Translations under genes and position numbers: made by a program
Notes under the pieces: model-generated
What the model saw: the letters and a program-made list of their open reading frames with translations, nothing else
The model's database searches: none
Told to the model about the DNA's origin: nothing
Shown: positions 1 to 5,509 of the stretch, one piece after another
How positions within the stretch are numbered: position 1 is the first letter of the stretch
Layout: each line of letters opens with the position of its first letter
Source: an uncultured archaeon
Lineage (GTDB): Archaea; Halobacteriota; Methanosarcinia; Methanotrichales; Methanotrichaceae
DNA: 7,025 bases
Direction: 5' to 3'
Assembly (NCBI GenBank): GCA_902385025.1
Contig: CABMDX010000168.1
Span: 1 to 7,025, forward strand

Positions 1-1
1 C

Positions 2-931
2 GACGCTCCCAAATGGCTCTGCTACAGCGTGGCTGCCACTTCCGGAACCATTCTGGCGGTTTGTAGCTGCACCATTCTGCCCATGTTTGCCGGAATTGAA
101 AAGCGAGGCGCAGGAATAGGTCCAGCCACGGCTTTCCTCTTCTCCGGGCCGGCCATCAACCTCATGGCCATCATCCTCACGGCCCGAGTTCTGGGCCTCG
201 ACCTAGGTCTTGCCAGGGCAGTGGGCGCGGTCTCAATCGCAGTGATCATTGGCATGATCATGGCCGTAATATTTCAGAGGAAAGACGAAAAATGTGATGC
301 TGTGGCAGGCTCCGCTCCAGGCCAGGCAAAGGCCGAGGGCCAGAGCGCGGATCCCGAGGGCCGCCCGAGCTATATCACCGGCCTGTTCATGGCAATTCTC
401 GTGGCCATATTGCTGGTAGCTACATCCAGCCTCTTTGAATTGCTGCCCAAGGCAATAATTGTTGGAGCCCTGACGCTCGTGGCTGCCAAAATGCTGAAGA
501 CATACTATCAGCCGGAAGAGCGCGAAGCATTCCAGAGCGAAACCTGGTGGCTTGCCAAGAAGATCTTTCCGCTGCTTGTGGTGGGCACATTCATCACCGG
601 CGTGATAGGCTACTATCTGCCTGTTGAGTGGGTCCGCACAGTCTTTGGCACCAGCAGTCCACTGGCATGCTTTGTAGCCTCCGTGATCGGTGCCCTGCTT
701 TATATGCCAACTCTGCTGGAGGTGCCAATTGTGGGCACAATGTTCGGCTACAGTGCCGGCATTACTGCGCCAGGGCCGGCGCTTTCGCTCCTGCTCGCCG
801 GGCCATCTTTGAGCCTGCCCAGCATGATAGTGATCACCAGAGTCATAGGCTTGAAGAAGGGTGGCGTCTACATCATACTGGTGGTAGTGATGTCGACTCT
901 GGCGGGATTGATTTACGGGAGAATTGTCTAG
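2..931 (+). CDS. Permease of the COG0701/DUF318 (ArsP-like) family, 5' end outside window
   Basis: Integral membrane permease of the PF03773-type family; some members export trivalent organoarsenicals, but most have no known substrate. The frame is open from base 2, so the start lies upstream and only the C-terminal ~309 residues are seen; family lengths suggest several tens of residues are missing. Visible residues 15-28 carry the family hallmark (GTILAVCSCTILPM), a Cys-Ser-Cys followed by Pro in the membrane, with a second half-repeat near residues 230-245 (LLYMPTLLEVPIVG). Hydrophobic stretches surround both. A polar linker around residues 93-119 (FQRKDEK to PEGRPSY) separates the two halves and is probably cytosolic. 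It ends in TAG. A CxxC thioredoxin and a DGC protein follow closely on the same strand, as in a co-transcribed unit. The family assignment is firm; arsenic as substrate is not shown. Confidence 0.9.
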   Translation, partial: DAPKWLCYSVAATSGTILAVCSCTILPMFAGIEKRGAGIGPATAFLFSGPAINLMAIILTARVLGLDLGLARAVGAVSIAVIIGMIMAVIFQRKDEKCDAVAGSAPGQAKAEGQSADPEGRPSYITGLFMAILVAILLVATSSLFELLPKAIIVGALTLVAAKMLKTYYQPEEREAFQSETWWLAKKIFPLLVVGTFITGVIGYYLPVEWVRTVFGTSSPLACFVASVIGALLYMPTLLEVPIVGTMFGYSAGITAPGPALSLLLAGPSLSLPSMIVITRVIGLKKGGVYIILVVVMSTLAGLIYGRIV

Positions 932-948
932 AACCAAGACAGATAATC

Positions 949-954
949 AGGTGA
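949..954 (+). promoter_or_regulatory. Ribosome binding site deciding the thioredoxin start
   Basis: AGGTGA matches the archaeal anti-Shine-Dalgarno (16S 3' end CCUCC preceded by AUCA) and lies five bases before ATG 960. An in-frame TTG at 924 that overlaps the permease stop has no such site and would add non-conserved residues, so 960 is the preferred start. Confidence 0.65.
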
Positions 955-959
955 ATATC

Positions 960-1196
960 ATGGTGAAGATCGAGATTTATGGAACAGGTTGCGCCAAGTG
1001 CAAGAGCTTGCTGAAGAATGTGGAAAAAGCCGTTTCGGAGCTGGGAATAAATGCCGAGATCGTGAAGATCGATAGCATCCAGGAGATCATGAATCGTGGA
1101 GTTATGATGACTCCGGCGCTCTATGTGGATGGAGAGTCGAAGATGGTGGGAAGAACGGCAACCGTGGAAGAGATAAAGAGATTGCTGAAGAAATAA
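960..1196 (+). CDS. Small thioredoxin-fold redox protein (redox-active disulfide protein 2 / Thioredoxin_3 family)
   Basis: A 78-residue cytosolic thioredoxin-like protein. The N-terminal beta strand (MVKIEIYG) leads to the active site G-x-G-C11-A-K-C14, and the cis-proline loop is seen as T51-P52 (MMTPALYVDG). Length and layout match the minimal archaeal thioredoxin/glutaredoxin-like family (PF13192), typified by methanogen MTH895. It probably exchanges thiol and disulfide with a partner protein. Small proteins of this family are often encoded beside COG0701 permeases, which points to the permease or its substrate as the partner (inference). It starts 28 bases after the permease stop and ends 15 bases before the DGC gene. 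The start is fixed by an AGGTGA site; no signal peptide is present. Confidence 0.92.
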   Translation: MVKIEIYGTGCAKCKSLLKNVEKAVSELGINAEIVKIDSIQEIMNRGVMMTPALYVDGESKMVGRTATVEEIKRLLKK

Positions 1197-1211
1197 GGAT
1201 TTGCAGGTTTC

Positions 1212-1592
1212 ATGGAAGAAAAGATAAGGTGCAGGTGCGGCTCCTCGGATGTGCGCGTCGTGGCGTGCTCCGGGGCCTCAAATGTTGGACAGATTGCAAA
1301 CCAGGCAGCAATTGAACTGGCACGGGAGAAGGTGGCCGGCTTCTTCTGCCTGGCAGGAGTCGGAGCTCATATAAAAGCAATGGTCAAATCCGGGAAGGAA
1401 GCGGATTTGATGATATCCATAGATGGCTGCCCGGTACAGTGCGCAGCCAAAACCATGCAGCATGCTGAGATCGAGCCAGCCATCCAGATTATTGTGACGG
1501 ACCTGGGAGTCGAGAAGGCGCATGACATTGTCATCGATCCAAAGGTTTGCAGCGCCGTGGTGGCAAAGGTTAAGGAAGAGCTGGCGGCCTGA
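1212..1592 (+). CDS. DGC-domain putative zinc-binding protein
   Basis: A 126-residue soluble protein of the DGC family (PF08859), predicted to bind zinc but of unknown function. Family signatures are visible: V-x-A-C19-S-G-A-S-N-V-G-Q near the N-terminus, F-C46-L-A-G-V-G-A in the middle, and I-D71-G-C73-P-V-Q-C77-A-A-K, the name-giving Asp-Gly-Cys with a second cysteine four residues on. The late V-T-D-L-G-V-E-K segment is also typical. An extra N-terminal C7-R-C9-G knuckle adds two possible ligands. Five or six cysteines could form a metal or thiol site. It begins 15 bases after the thioredoxin stop with only a weak upstream AGG, so it is probably translated from the operon mRNA. Its neighbours suggest metal or thiol chemistry linked to the permease (inference). 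Confidence 0.9.
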   Translation: MEEKIRCRCGSSDVRVVACSGASNVGQIANQAAIELAREKVAGFFCLAGVGAHIKAMVKSGKEADLMISIDGCPVQCAAKTMQHAEIEPAIQIIVTDLGVEKAHDIVIDPKVCSAVVAKVKEELAA

Positions 1593-1620
1593 GGCTGAGA
1601 GTCTCAGGCAAAGGATTCTG

Positions 1621-1655
1621 GTCTTGGGGCTCTGGTAAAATCGGGCCCCAAGCCG
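1621..1655 (+). terminator. Intergenic hairpin between convergent operons
   Basis: A perfect 8-bp stem, CTTGGGGC (1623-1630) with GCCCCAAG (1645-1652), extends inward by a G-U and a C-G pair and leaves a 10-base loop. It lies 30 bases after the DGC stop and is followed on the + strand by TTTTT at 1674-1678. It sits between convergent genes and could separate both transcripts. Archaeal termination relies mainly on T-runs, so the hairpin's role is inferred. Confidence 0.5.
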
Positions 1656-1677
1656 AAGTGACCATCTGCTCTATTTT

Positions 1678-1956
1678 TCAGTCCTTGATCAATCCCTCAC
1701 CGCAGAAGACCTGCCTGGCCTCCTCGAGGGACAGATCTGACGGTGGAACTATGATACCAGATGGCACAATCTCCATGGGATCCAGGGCCTCACCCTTCTC
1801 CCGAATAATGGAAATCAGCTTTGATAGCTCCTTTTTATATGCTATATTGTCGCCCTTCTGGACATGATCCACTATGCGGTTGTCGATCCGATTGAGCTCG
1901 CCCACCAGCCTGTCGTCCAGACGGAACTGGCCCTCTCCCAGGATTCGGATGATCAT
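1678..1956 (-). CDS. pspAA: PspA-associated protein PspAA
   Basis: A 92-residue cytosolic protein of the PspA-associated (PspAA) family. It opens with the typical M-I-I-R-I-L-G-E-G-Q segment, followed by a helical region rich in charge (LNRIDNRIVDHVQKGD). It closes with the family's conserved tail: I-V-P-S-G-I-I-V-P-P-S-D, L-S-L-E-E-A-R and a GEGLIKD end. The family is known chiefly from its constant pairing with PspA in archaea and bacteria, where it is thought to modulate PspA; no enzymatic role is known. Its ATG overlaps the pspA stop as ATGA (1953-1956), so translation is probably coupled. The stop TGA lies beside the T-run shared with the opposing operon's end. Confidence 0.88.
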   Translation of the reverse strand: MIIRILGEGQFRLDDRLVGELNRIDNRIVDHVQKGDNIAYKKELSKLISIIREKGEALDPMEIVPSGIIVPPSDLSLEEARQVFCGEGLIKD

Positions 1957-2648
1957 TTCTTCATCTCCGACTTCATCCTGGCAAGCATATCATCCACGCT
2001 GCTCTGGGATTTGGCCTTGGCAATCTCTGCATCCAGCTCGTCGCCGCCTGAATAGTCGGTGAGAGTCCCGGTCTCCAGAAGCTCGTCAAGCGCTGCAGAG
2101 CGGGCACGCATGTTCTCAGTCTTCGCCTCCGCCCGCTGCACGGCCATGCCCACGTCTGCCATCTCCTCACTGATGCCTGTCACGGATTCCGTGACCTTGA
2201 CCTGGGCCTCTGCAGCGGAGTACTGGGCCTTGATGGTCTCCTTTTTGGTGCGGAAGGACTCCACCTTGGTCGCCAGGCGGCTTTCTGCTGCCATGAGCTT
2301 TTGCTGCTGCTCGGCAAGATCGGCGATCTGCTGGTCCAGAGATGCGGCCTGAGCCTGCAGTGCAGCCTTGTTTTCCAGAGCCTTTCTCGCCAGATCCTCC
2401 CGACCGAGCTGCAGTGCCTCCTTGGCCTGGATGTCAAGCTTGTCCAGGCTCATCTGAAGCTTGGCCTTTTGAAGCTCCACCCTCTTCTTGGAGGTGGCGA
2501 CCTCAGCCACGCCCCTCTTCACGTTCTGCAGGAGCTGAAGCTGCTTTTCGTAGGACAGATCCAGAGTCTCCCTGGGGTCCTCGATTTTATCCATTATCTT
2601 GTTCATCTTCGACTGAACTACAGTGCTCATACGATCTAAGAAACCCAT
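1953..2648 (-). CDS. pspA: Phage-shock-protein A / IM30 (Vipp1) family membrane-maintenance protein
   Basis: A 231-residue member of the PspA/IM30 family, part of the ESCRT-III superfamily that polymerises on membranes to stabilise or remodel them. The N-terminus (MGFLDRMSTVVQSKMNKIMD) is the amphipathic helix that inserts into the bilayer. The adjoining E-D-P-R-E-T-L-D-L-S-Y-E-K segment is strongly diagnostic. Residues ~25-165 form a long coiled-coil hairpin rich in Lys, Glu, Ala and Gln (for example QAKEALQLGREDLARKALE). The remaining helices end at S-S-V-D-D-M-L-A-R-M-K. No signal peptide or membrane span is present. The start is backed by GGGGAG four to seven bases upstream (minus strand, 2655-2660). 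It is the first gene of a two-gene unit with pspAA and diverges from the large exported pentapeptide gene. Family members are usually induced by membrane stress. Confidence 0.93.
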   Translation of the reverse strand: MGFLDRMSTVVQSKMNKIMDKIEDPRETLDLSYEKQLQLLQNVKRGVAEVATSKKRVELQKAKLQMSLDKLDIQAKEALQLGREDLARKALENKAALQAQAASLDQQIADLAEQQQKLMAAESRLATKVESFRTKKETIKAQYSAAEAQVKVTESVTGISEEMADVGMAVQRAEAKTENMRARSAALDELLETGTLTDYSGGDELDAEIAKAKSQSSVDDMLARMKSEMKK

Positions 2649-2696
2649 TTAACACTCCCCATTTAGCTTGATAACGCATATACATATGTTTTAAGG

Positions 2697-2704
2697 TATT
2701 TAAG
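2697..2704 (-). promoter_or_regulatory. Candidate TATA box for pspA
   Basis: On the minus strand this reads CTTAAATA, close to the archaeal TATA consensus, about 50 bases upstream of the pspA ATG. A start site some 26 bases downstream would leave a leader of about 25 bases holding the GGGGAG site. A palindrome ACATATGT (2682-2689) lies between box and predicted start and could be an operator or chance AT-rich sequence. Confidence 0.4.
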
Positions 2705-2782
2705 GACTTTTAGATAGAAGACCCGCAGCCACCCCCGTAATGCTCAAAAATGCAATCCGATTTTCGAGAACATCCAAACAGA

Positions 2783-2790
2783 ATTTATAG
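2783..2790 (+). promoter_or_regulatory. Candidate BRE/TATA box for the sensor-pentapeptide gene
   Basis: ATTTATAG is a near-consensus archaeal TATA box, preceded by an A-rich BRE-like CCAAACAG (2775-2782). Its centre is about 26 bases before ATG 2813, the usual TATA-to-transcript-start distance. The transcript may therefore be leaderless or have a very short leader. This argues against the in-frame ATG at 2750, which would lie upstream of the promoter. Confidence 0.5.
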
Positions 2791-2812
2791 ATGTAGCGAG
2801 GATTATGATAAT

Positions 2813-5377
2813 ATGGAAATACCTTCAATCCGGCTGGCATTTGGAGCATATTTGCTTATTGTCATTTTGCTCGGTCATTCTCTTGCTGAAGAAAAGGCCA
2901 TGCCAAAGGAAATTCTCATTCTCGCCTCATATAACCCCGGATTGAAGTGGACCGATTCCATTGGAAGCGAAATAGAGAATCAATTATCCATATACTACCC
3001 ATTTGCAGAGTTTTTCTTTGAATACATGGACACCAAGAAACAGGCTCCTACAAAAGCTCGACTGACCGAACTGAAGAAGCTGTATCAGGATCGATACAAA
3101 GATCGCCATTTTGATGTCATTGTCTGCTCGGATGACGATGCTTTCAACTTTCTGCGGGAAAATAGGGACGAGCTGTTTTTGGGAACACCAGTGGTCTTTT
3201 GCGGAGTGAACTTCTTTGAGGACAGGATGCTGGAAGGGAGGAAGGGCTTCACGGGTGTGGTAGAGGCATTCGATCTGCAAAATACGATCTCGCTGATGCT
3301 GGCGCTGCATCCATTGGCGCGGCAGATCGTCATGGTAAACGACCAGACCACTACCGGCAAGGCAAACAGAGAAGTTATGAACCAGACGCTGCCACAGTTT
3401 CGCGATAATGTGAGCTTTGCAATATGGGACAACATGACTGTCGAGGAGCTGCAAAGGAATGCCTCACTCCTGGGCGCAGACAGTTTAATACTTCTTTTGA
3501 ATTATAATCGAGATCGGGAGGGAAGAGCCCTGACCCACGAGGAGAGCGCGTGGGTCCTGAGGAGCGCGAGCACGGTTCCGATTTATGGAACGCGAGACGT
3601 CTACATGGGCTATGGCGTGCTAGGTGGAGTGATCACCACAGGACAGGTTCAGGGTGATCTGGCAGCGGATCTGGCAGTGCGCATTCTGCAGGGCGAAGCT
3701 GCGGAAAACATTCCAGTAATTAAAAAGTGCCCGAATCGCTATATGTTCGATATGCTGGAGCTGCGACGCTTCAATATAAGCCTCGAAACCCTTCCTGCAA
3801 AGAGCGTTATCGTCAACCAGCCATTTCAGCCCAGGGCGGATTTCAGCGGCAAGAATCTGAGCGGCCTGGATATTTCGGGCAATGATTTGCAGAGGGCCCA
3901 GATGGAAAATGCCAGCCTGGAGAGAACAAAACTGAGCAGGTGCATCTTGACGGGTGCAGAGCTTCATAATGCACGAATGGCAGAGAGCAATCTTCGGGAT
4001 GCAGCTATGGATGAAGCCAACCTGACAGACACAGATCTGTCAGATGCCGATATGAGTGGCGCCAGCATGATATTATGCAACATGAGGGGCGCAAATCTTG
4101 CTGGAGCGGACCTTTCCGGGGCGGACCTGCAGCAGTCGATCATCAGCAGAGCAAATCTTGCTGGAGCGACACTGGATGGAGCGAACTTGACGGCTGCAAG
4201 CATCAACGATTCGAATATGACCGAGGCTCACTTGATAGGCGCATATATGAGGCGCTGTTTGCTGCACAGCTCAATCCTGAAGAGAGCCAAAATAACAGGA
4301 GCAAGCCTTATCGGAGCCAATCTGATAGAGGCCGACCTATCTCTGGCCAACCTGACGCGGGCCGATCTATCGGAGTCACGCTCTGAAAGGGCAAATTTTG
4401 CAGGATCTGAGATGATCGGATCTTGCCTGGTATTTGCCAATATGAGCTCCACTGACCTTTCCCGGGCCAACCTGACCGGTGCAATATGCACCTCTGCTGG
4501 CCTGTCCGGGTATAATCTTTTCAGGGCAAATCTGGCCTGTGCCAGCCTGAGAGAAGCCAGAATGACGGACTGCAACCTCACAAATTCCAACCTCGATGGG
4601 GCAGACCTGACTGATGCCCATTTGAATGGGGCAAACCTCCTCAAAGCGAGCCTTGATCAGGCCAGATTAGTGGGAACGGACCTATCCCAGGCAAATCTTG
4701 CGGGCGTATATCTAAATCGGGCCAGCATGATCCAGTCAAGGTTCAACTGGGCCAGTCTGAAGAATAGCCGCATAATCGGCTGTCAGTTGGCGAGGGCAGA
4801 GATGTTCAGTGCTGACATTAGCAACTCAGACCTGAGCCGCTCCGATTTTTCCAGGGCTTATTTGCCCAGGGCAAATCTATCCGGCTCGATATTTCAGGGC
4901 GCAATACTGGATTTTGCGGACCTTACCAATGCTGATTTTTCAGGGGCCGATCTAAGAGAGAATAAGTTTTTAAATAATCACATGAACAGCGCGAACTATA
5001 CCGGCGCCGACCTCAGCAGAGCCTCATTTTACTCACTGGATCTGGAGGATCTGATCTTTCATAAGGCAATAATGAGATCGTCCGTAATGGTAGGAATGCT
5101 CATAAAGGGTGCAGACTTCAGCGAAGCAGATCTGAGGAACATCAGAATAGACAAGGCAACTCTGGAGCACGTCAACCTTTCAGGATGTGATCTGGGTGGA
5201 GCCAACCTGACCACGGTGTATCTGATCGATGCCGACCTGAGGGGAGCAAATCTTGTGGGAATAAAATATGACAGGATAACGCTGCCTTTTATTGCGGCAT
5301 CGAAACTGGAAGGGGCTAAAATGGGGGCTGATTTGAAGAGAGATATAGAGGAACTGAGGTCGGGCGTCGGGGCCTGA
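2813..5377 (+). CDS. Exported sensor-domain/pentapeptide-repeat fusion protein
   Basis: An 854-residue protein of unknown function. Residues 1-25 form a signal peptide (hydrophobic LAFGAYLLIVILLG, likely cleavage after HSLA). Residues ~34-338 form an ABC-substrate-binding-like sensor domain (PF04392/COG2984 type) seen in extracytoplasmic parts of histidine kinases and GGDEF proteins: A-S-Y-N-P-G-L-K-W-T-D (38-48), E-Y-M-D-T-K (70-75), F-D-V-I-V-C-S-D-D-D-A (100-110), V-V-F-C-G-V-N (127-133) and S-V-I-V-N-Q-P-F (331-338). In sensor proteins the last motif precedes a membrane helix. Here, three residues later, 97 consecutive A(N/D)Lxx pentapeptides begin (342-826), predicting a square right-handed beta-helix. 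A 28-residue cap ends the protein. No further membrane helix is visible. ATG 2813 is preferred because it begins the signal peptide and fits the promoter; in-frame ATG 2750 adds 21 charged residues. The downstream paralogue shares repeats and cap. Confidence 0.85.
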   Translation: MEIPSIRLAFGAYLLIVILLGHSLAEEKAMPKEILILASYNPGLKWTDSIGSEIENQLSIYYPFAEFFFEYMDTKKQAPTKARLTELKKLYQDRYKDRHFDVIVCSDDDAFNFLRENRDELFLGTPVVFCGVNFFEDRMLEGRKGFTGVVEAFDLQNTISLMLALHPLARQIVMVNDQTTTGKANREVMNQTLPQFRDNVSFAIWDNMTVEELQRNASLLGADSLILLLNYNRDREGRALTHEESAWVLRSASTVPIYGTRDVYMGYGVLGGVITTGQVQGDLAADLAVRILQGEAAENIPVIKKCPNRYMFDMLELRRFNISLETLPAKSVIVNQPFQPRADFSGKNLSGLDISGNDLQRAQMENASLERTKLSRCILTGAELHNARMAESNLRDAAMDEANLTDTDLSDADMSGASMILCNMRGANLAGADLSGADLQQSIISRANLAGATLDGANLTAASINDSNMTEAHLIGAYMRRCLLHSSILKRAKITGASLIGANLIEADLSLANLTRADLSESRSERANFAGSEMIGSCLVFANMSSTDLSRANLTGAICTSAGLSGYNLFRANLACASLREARMTDCNLTNSNLDGADLTDAHLNGANLLKASLDQARLVGTDLSQANLAGVYLNRASMIQSRFNWASLKNSRIIGCQLARAEMFSADISNSDLSRSDFSRAYLPRANLSGSIFQGAILDFADLTNADFSGADLRENKFLNNHMNSANYTGADLSRASFYSLDLEDLIFHKAIMRSSVMVGMLIKGADFSEADLRNIRIDKATLEHVNLSGCDLGGANLTTVYLIDADLRGANLVGIKYDRITLPFIAASKLEGAKMGADLKRDIEELRSGVGA
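3836..5290 (+). repeat. 97-unit pentapeptide-repeat array (15-bp coding period)
   Basis: Translating from base 3836 in blocks of five gives 97 units with no insertion or deletion. The centre of each is Leu, Met, Phe, Ile or Tyr, except unit 37 (SRSER) and unit 44 (AICTS). Position 1 is mostly Ala, Ser or Cys and position 2 mostly Asn or Asp. Four units make one coil, so this is about 24 coils. The DNA itself is diverged; only short stretches repeat exactly. Confidence 0.93.
4091..4168 (+). repeat. 18-bp exact direct repeat spaced by one beta-helix coil (60 bp)
   Basis: The same 18 bases, beginning GCAAATCTTG and ending CTGGAGCG, occur at 4091-4108 and 4151-4168. The offset is exactly 60 bp, which encodes 20 residues or one four-sided coil. 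It encodes ANLAGA in pentapeptide units 18-19 and 22-23. This suggests a fairly recent coil duplication or gene conversion inside the array. Confidence 0.8.
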
Positions 5378-5391
5378 CCGGTTTGACTTTT
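5358..5391 (+). terminator. Possible terminator hairpin at the end of the fusion gene
   Basis: GGTCGGG (5358-5364) can pair with CCTGACC (5373-5379) through one G-U wobble, with an 8-base loop, spanning the stop codon. TTTT follows at 5388-5391. The T-run is short and the hairpin overlaps coding sequence, so this is a weak call. Confidence 0.3.
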
Positions 5392-5436
5392 AAGATTTCA
5401 GAGATGGAGCGAAAGGTCCAGGGCCGGCAAGCCGCG

Positions 5437-5460
5437 GCAGCTCATCCGTAGCAGCTCATC
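5437..5460 (+). promoter_or_regulatory. 10-bp direct repeat upstream of the second pentapeptide gene's promoter
   Basis: GCAGCTCATC occurs at 5437-5446 and 5451-5460, spaced by four bases (14-bp period). It ends immediately before the A-rich BRE-like sequence and TATA-like box. Its position suits an activator or repressor site, but no binding protein is known and the 14-bp period is not a full helical turn. Confidence 0.3.
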
Positions 5461-5462
5461 GG

Positions 5463-5477
5463 AAAAGTATCTATATT
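5463..5477 (+). promoter_or_regulatory. Candidate BRE/TATA box for the second pentapeptide gene
   Basis: AAAAGTA (5463-5469) followed by TCTATATT (5470-5477) resembles a BRE plus TATA box. A start site about 26 bases on would give a leader of roughly ten bases before ATG 5510, including the GTGAT ribosome site at 5499-5503. It suggests transcription independent of the upstream paralogue. Confidence 0.45.
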
Positions 5478-5509
5478 CAAAAAAGCGATTATTAATTTGT
5501 GATATCAAT

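Noticed and set aside
2..931. Naming the permease arsP
   Set aside because: Only the broad family is supported; no arsenic-specific residues or regulator are visible and the N-terminus is missing.
233..937. 234-residue minus-strand open frame opposite the permease
   Set aside because: The opposite frame encodes a clearly conserved membrane protein; the antisense product has no recognisable domain.
924..959. TTG start extending the thioredoxin by 12 residues
   Set aside because: It overlaps the permease stop and lacks a ribosome site; AGGTGA sits at the right distance before ATG 960, where the family's first strand begins.
1588..1608. Inverted repeat CCTGAG...CTCAGG at the DGC stop codon
   Set aside because: It is a short stem with no following T-run; the hairpin at 1621-1655 is a much better structure.
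2750..2812. Upstream in-frame ATG extending the fusion protein by 21 residues
   Set aside because: It lies upstream of the best TATA box, has no convincing ribosome site and places charged residues before the signal peptide.
4228..4644. Long antisense open frames with a repetitive RFAP/RSAP-like translation under both pentapeptide genes
   Set aside because: They are mirror images of the 15-bp coding period; stop codons are suppressed by the biased Ala-Asn-Leu codons. They carry no promoter or ribosome site.
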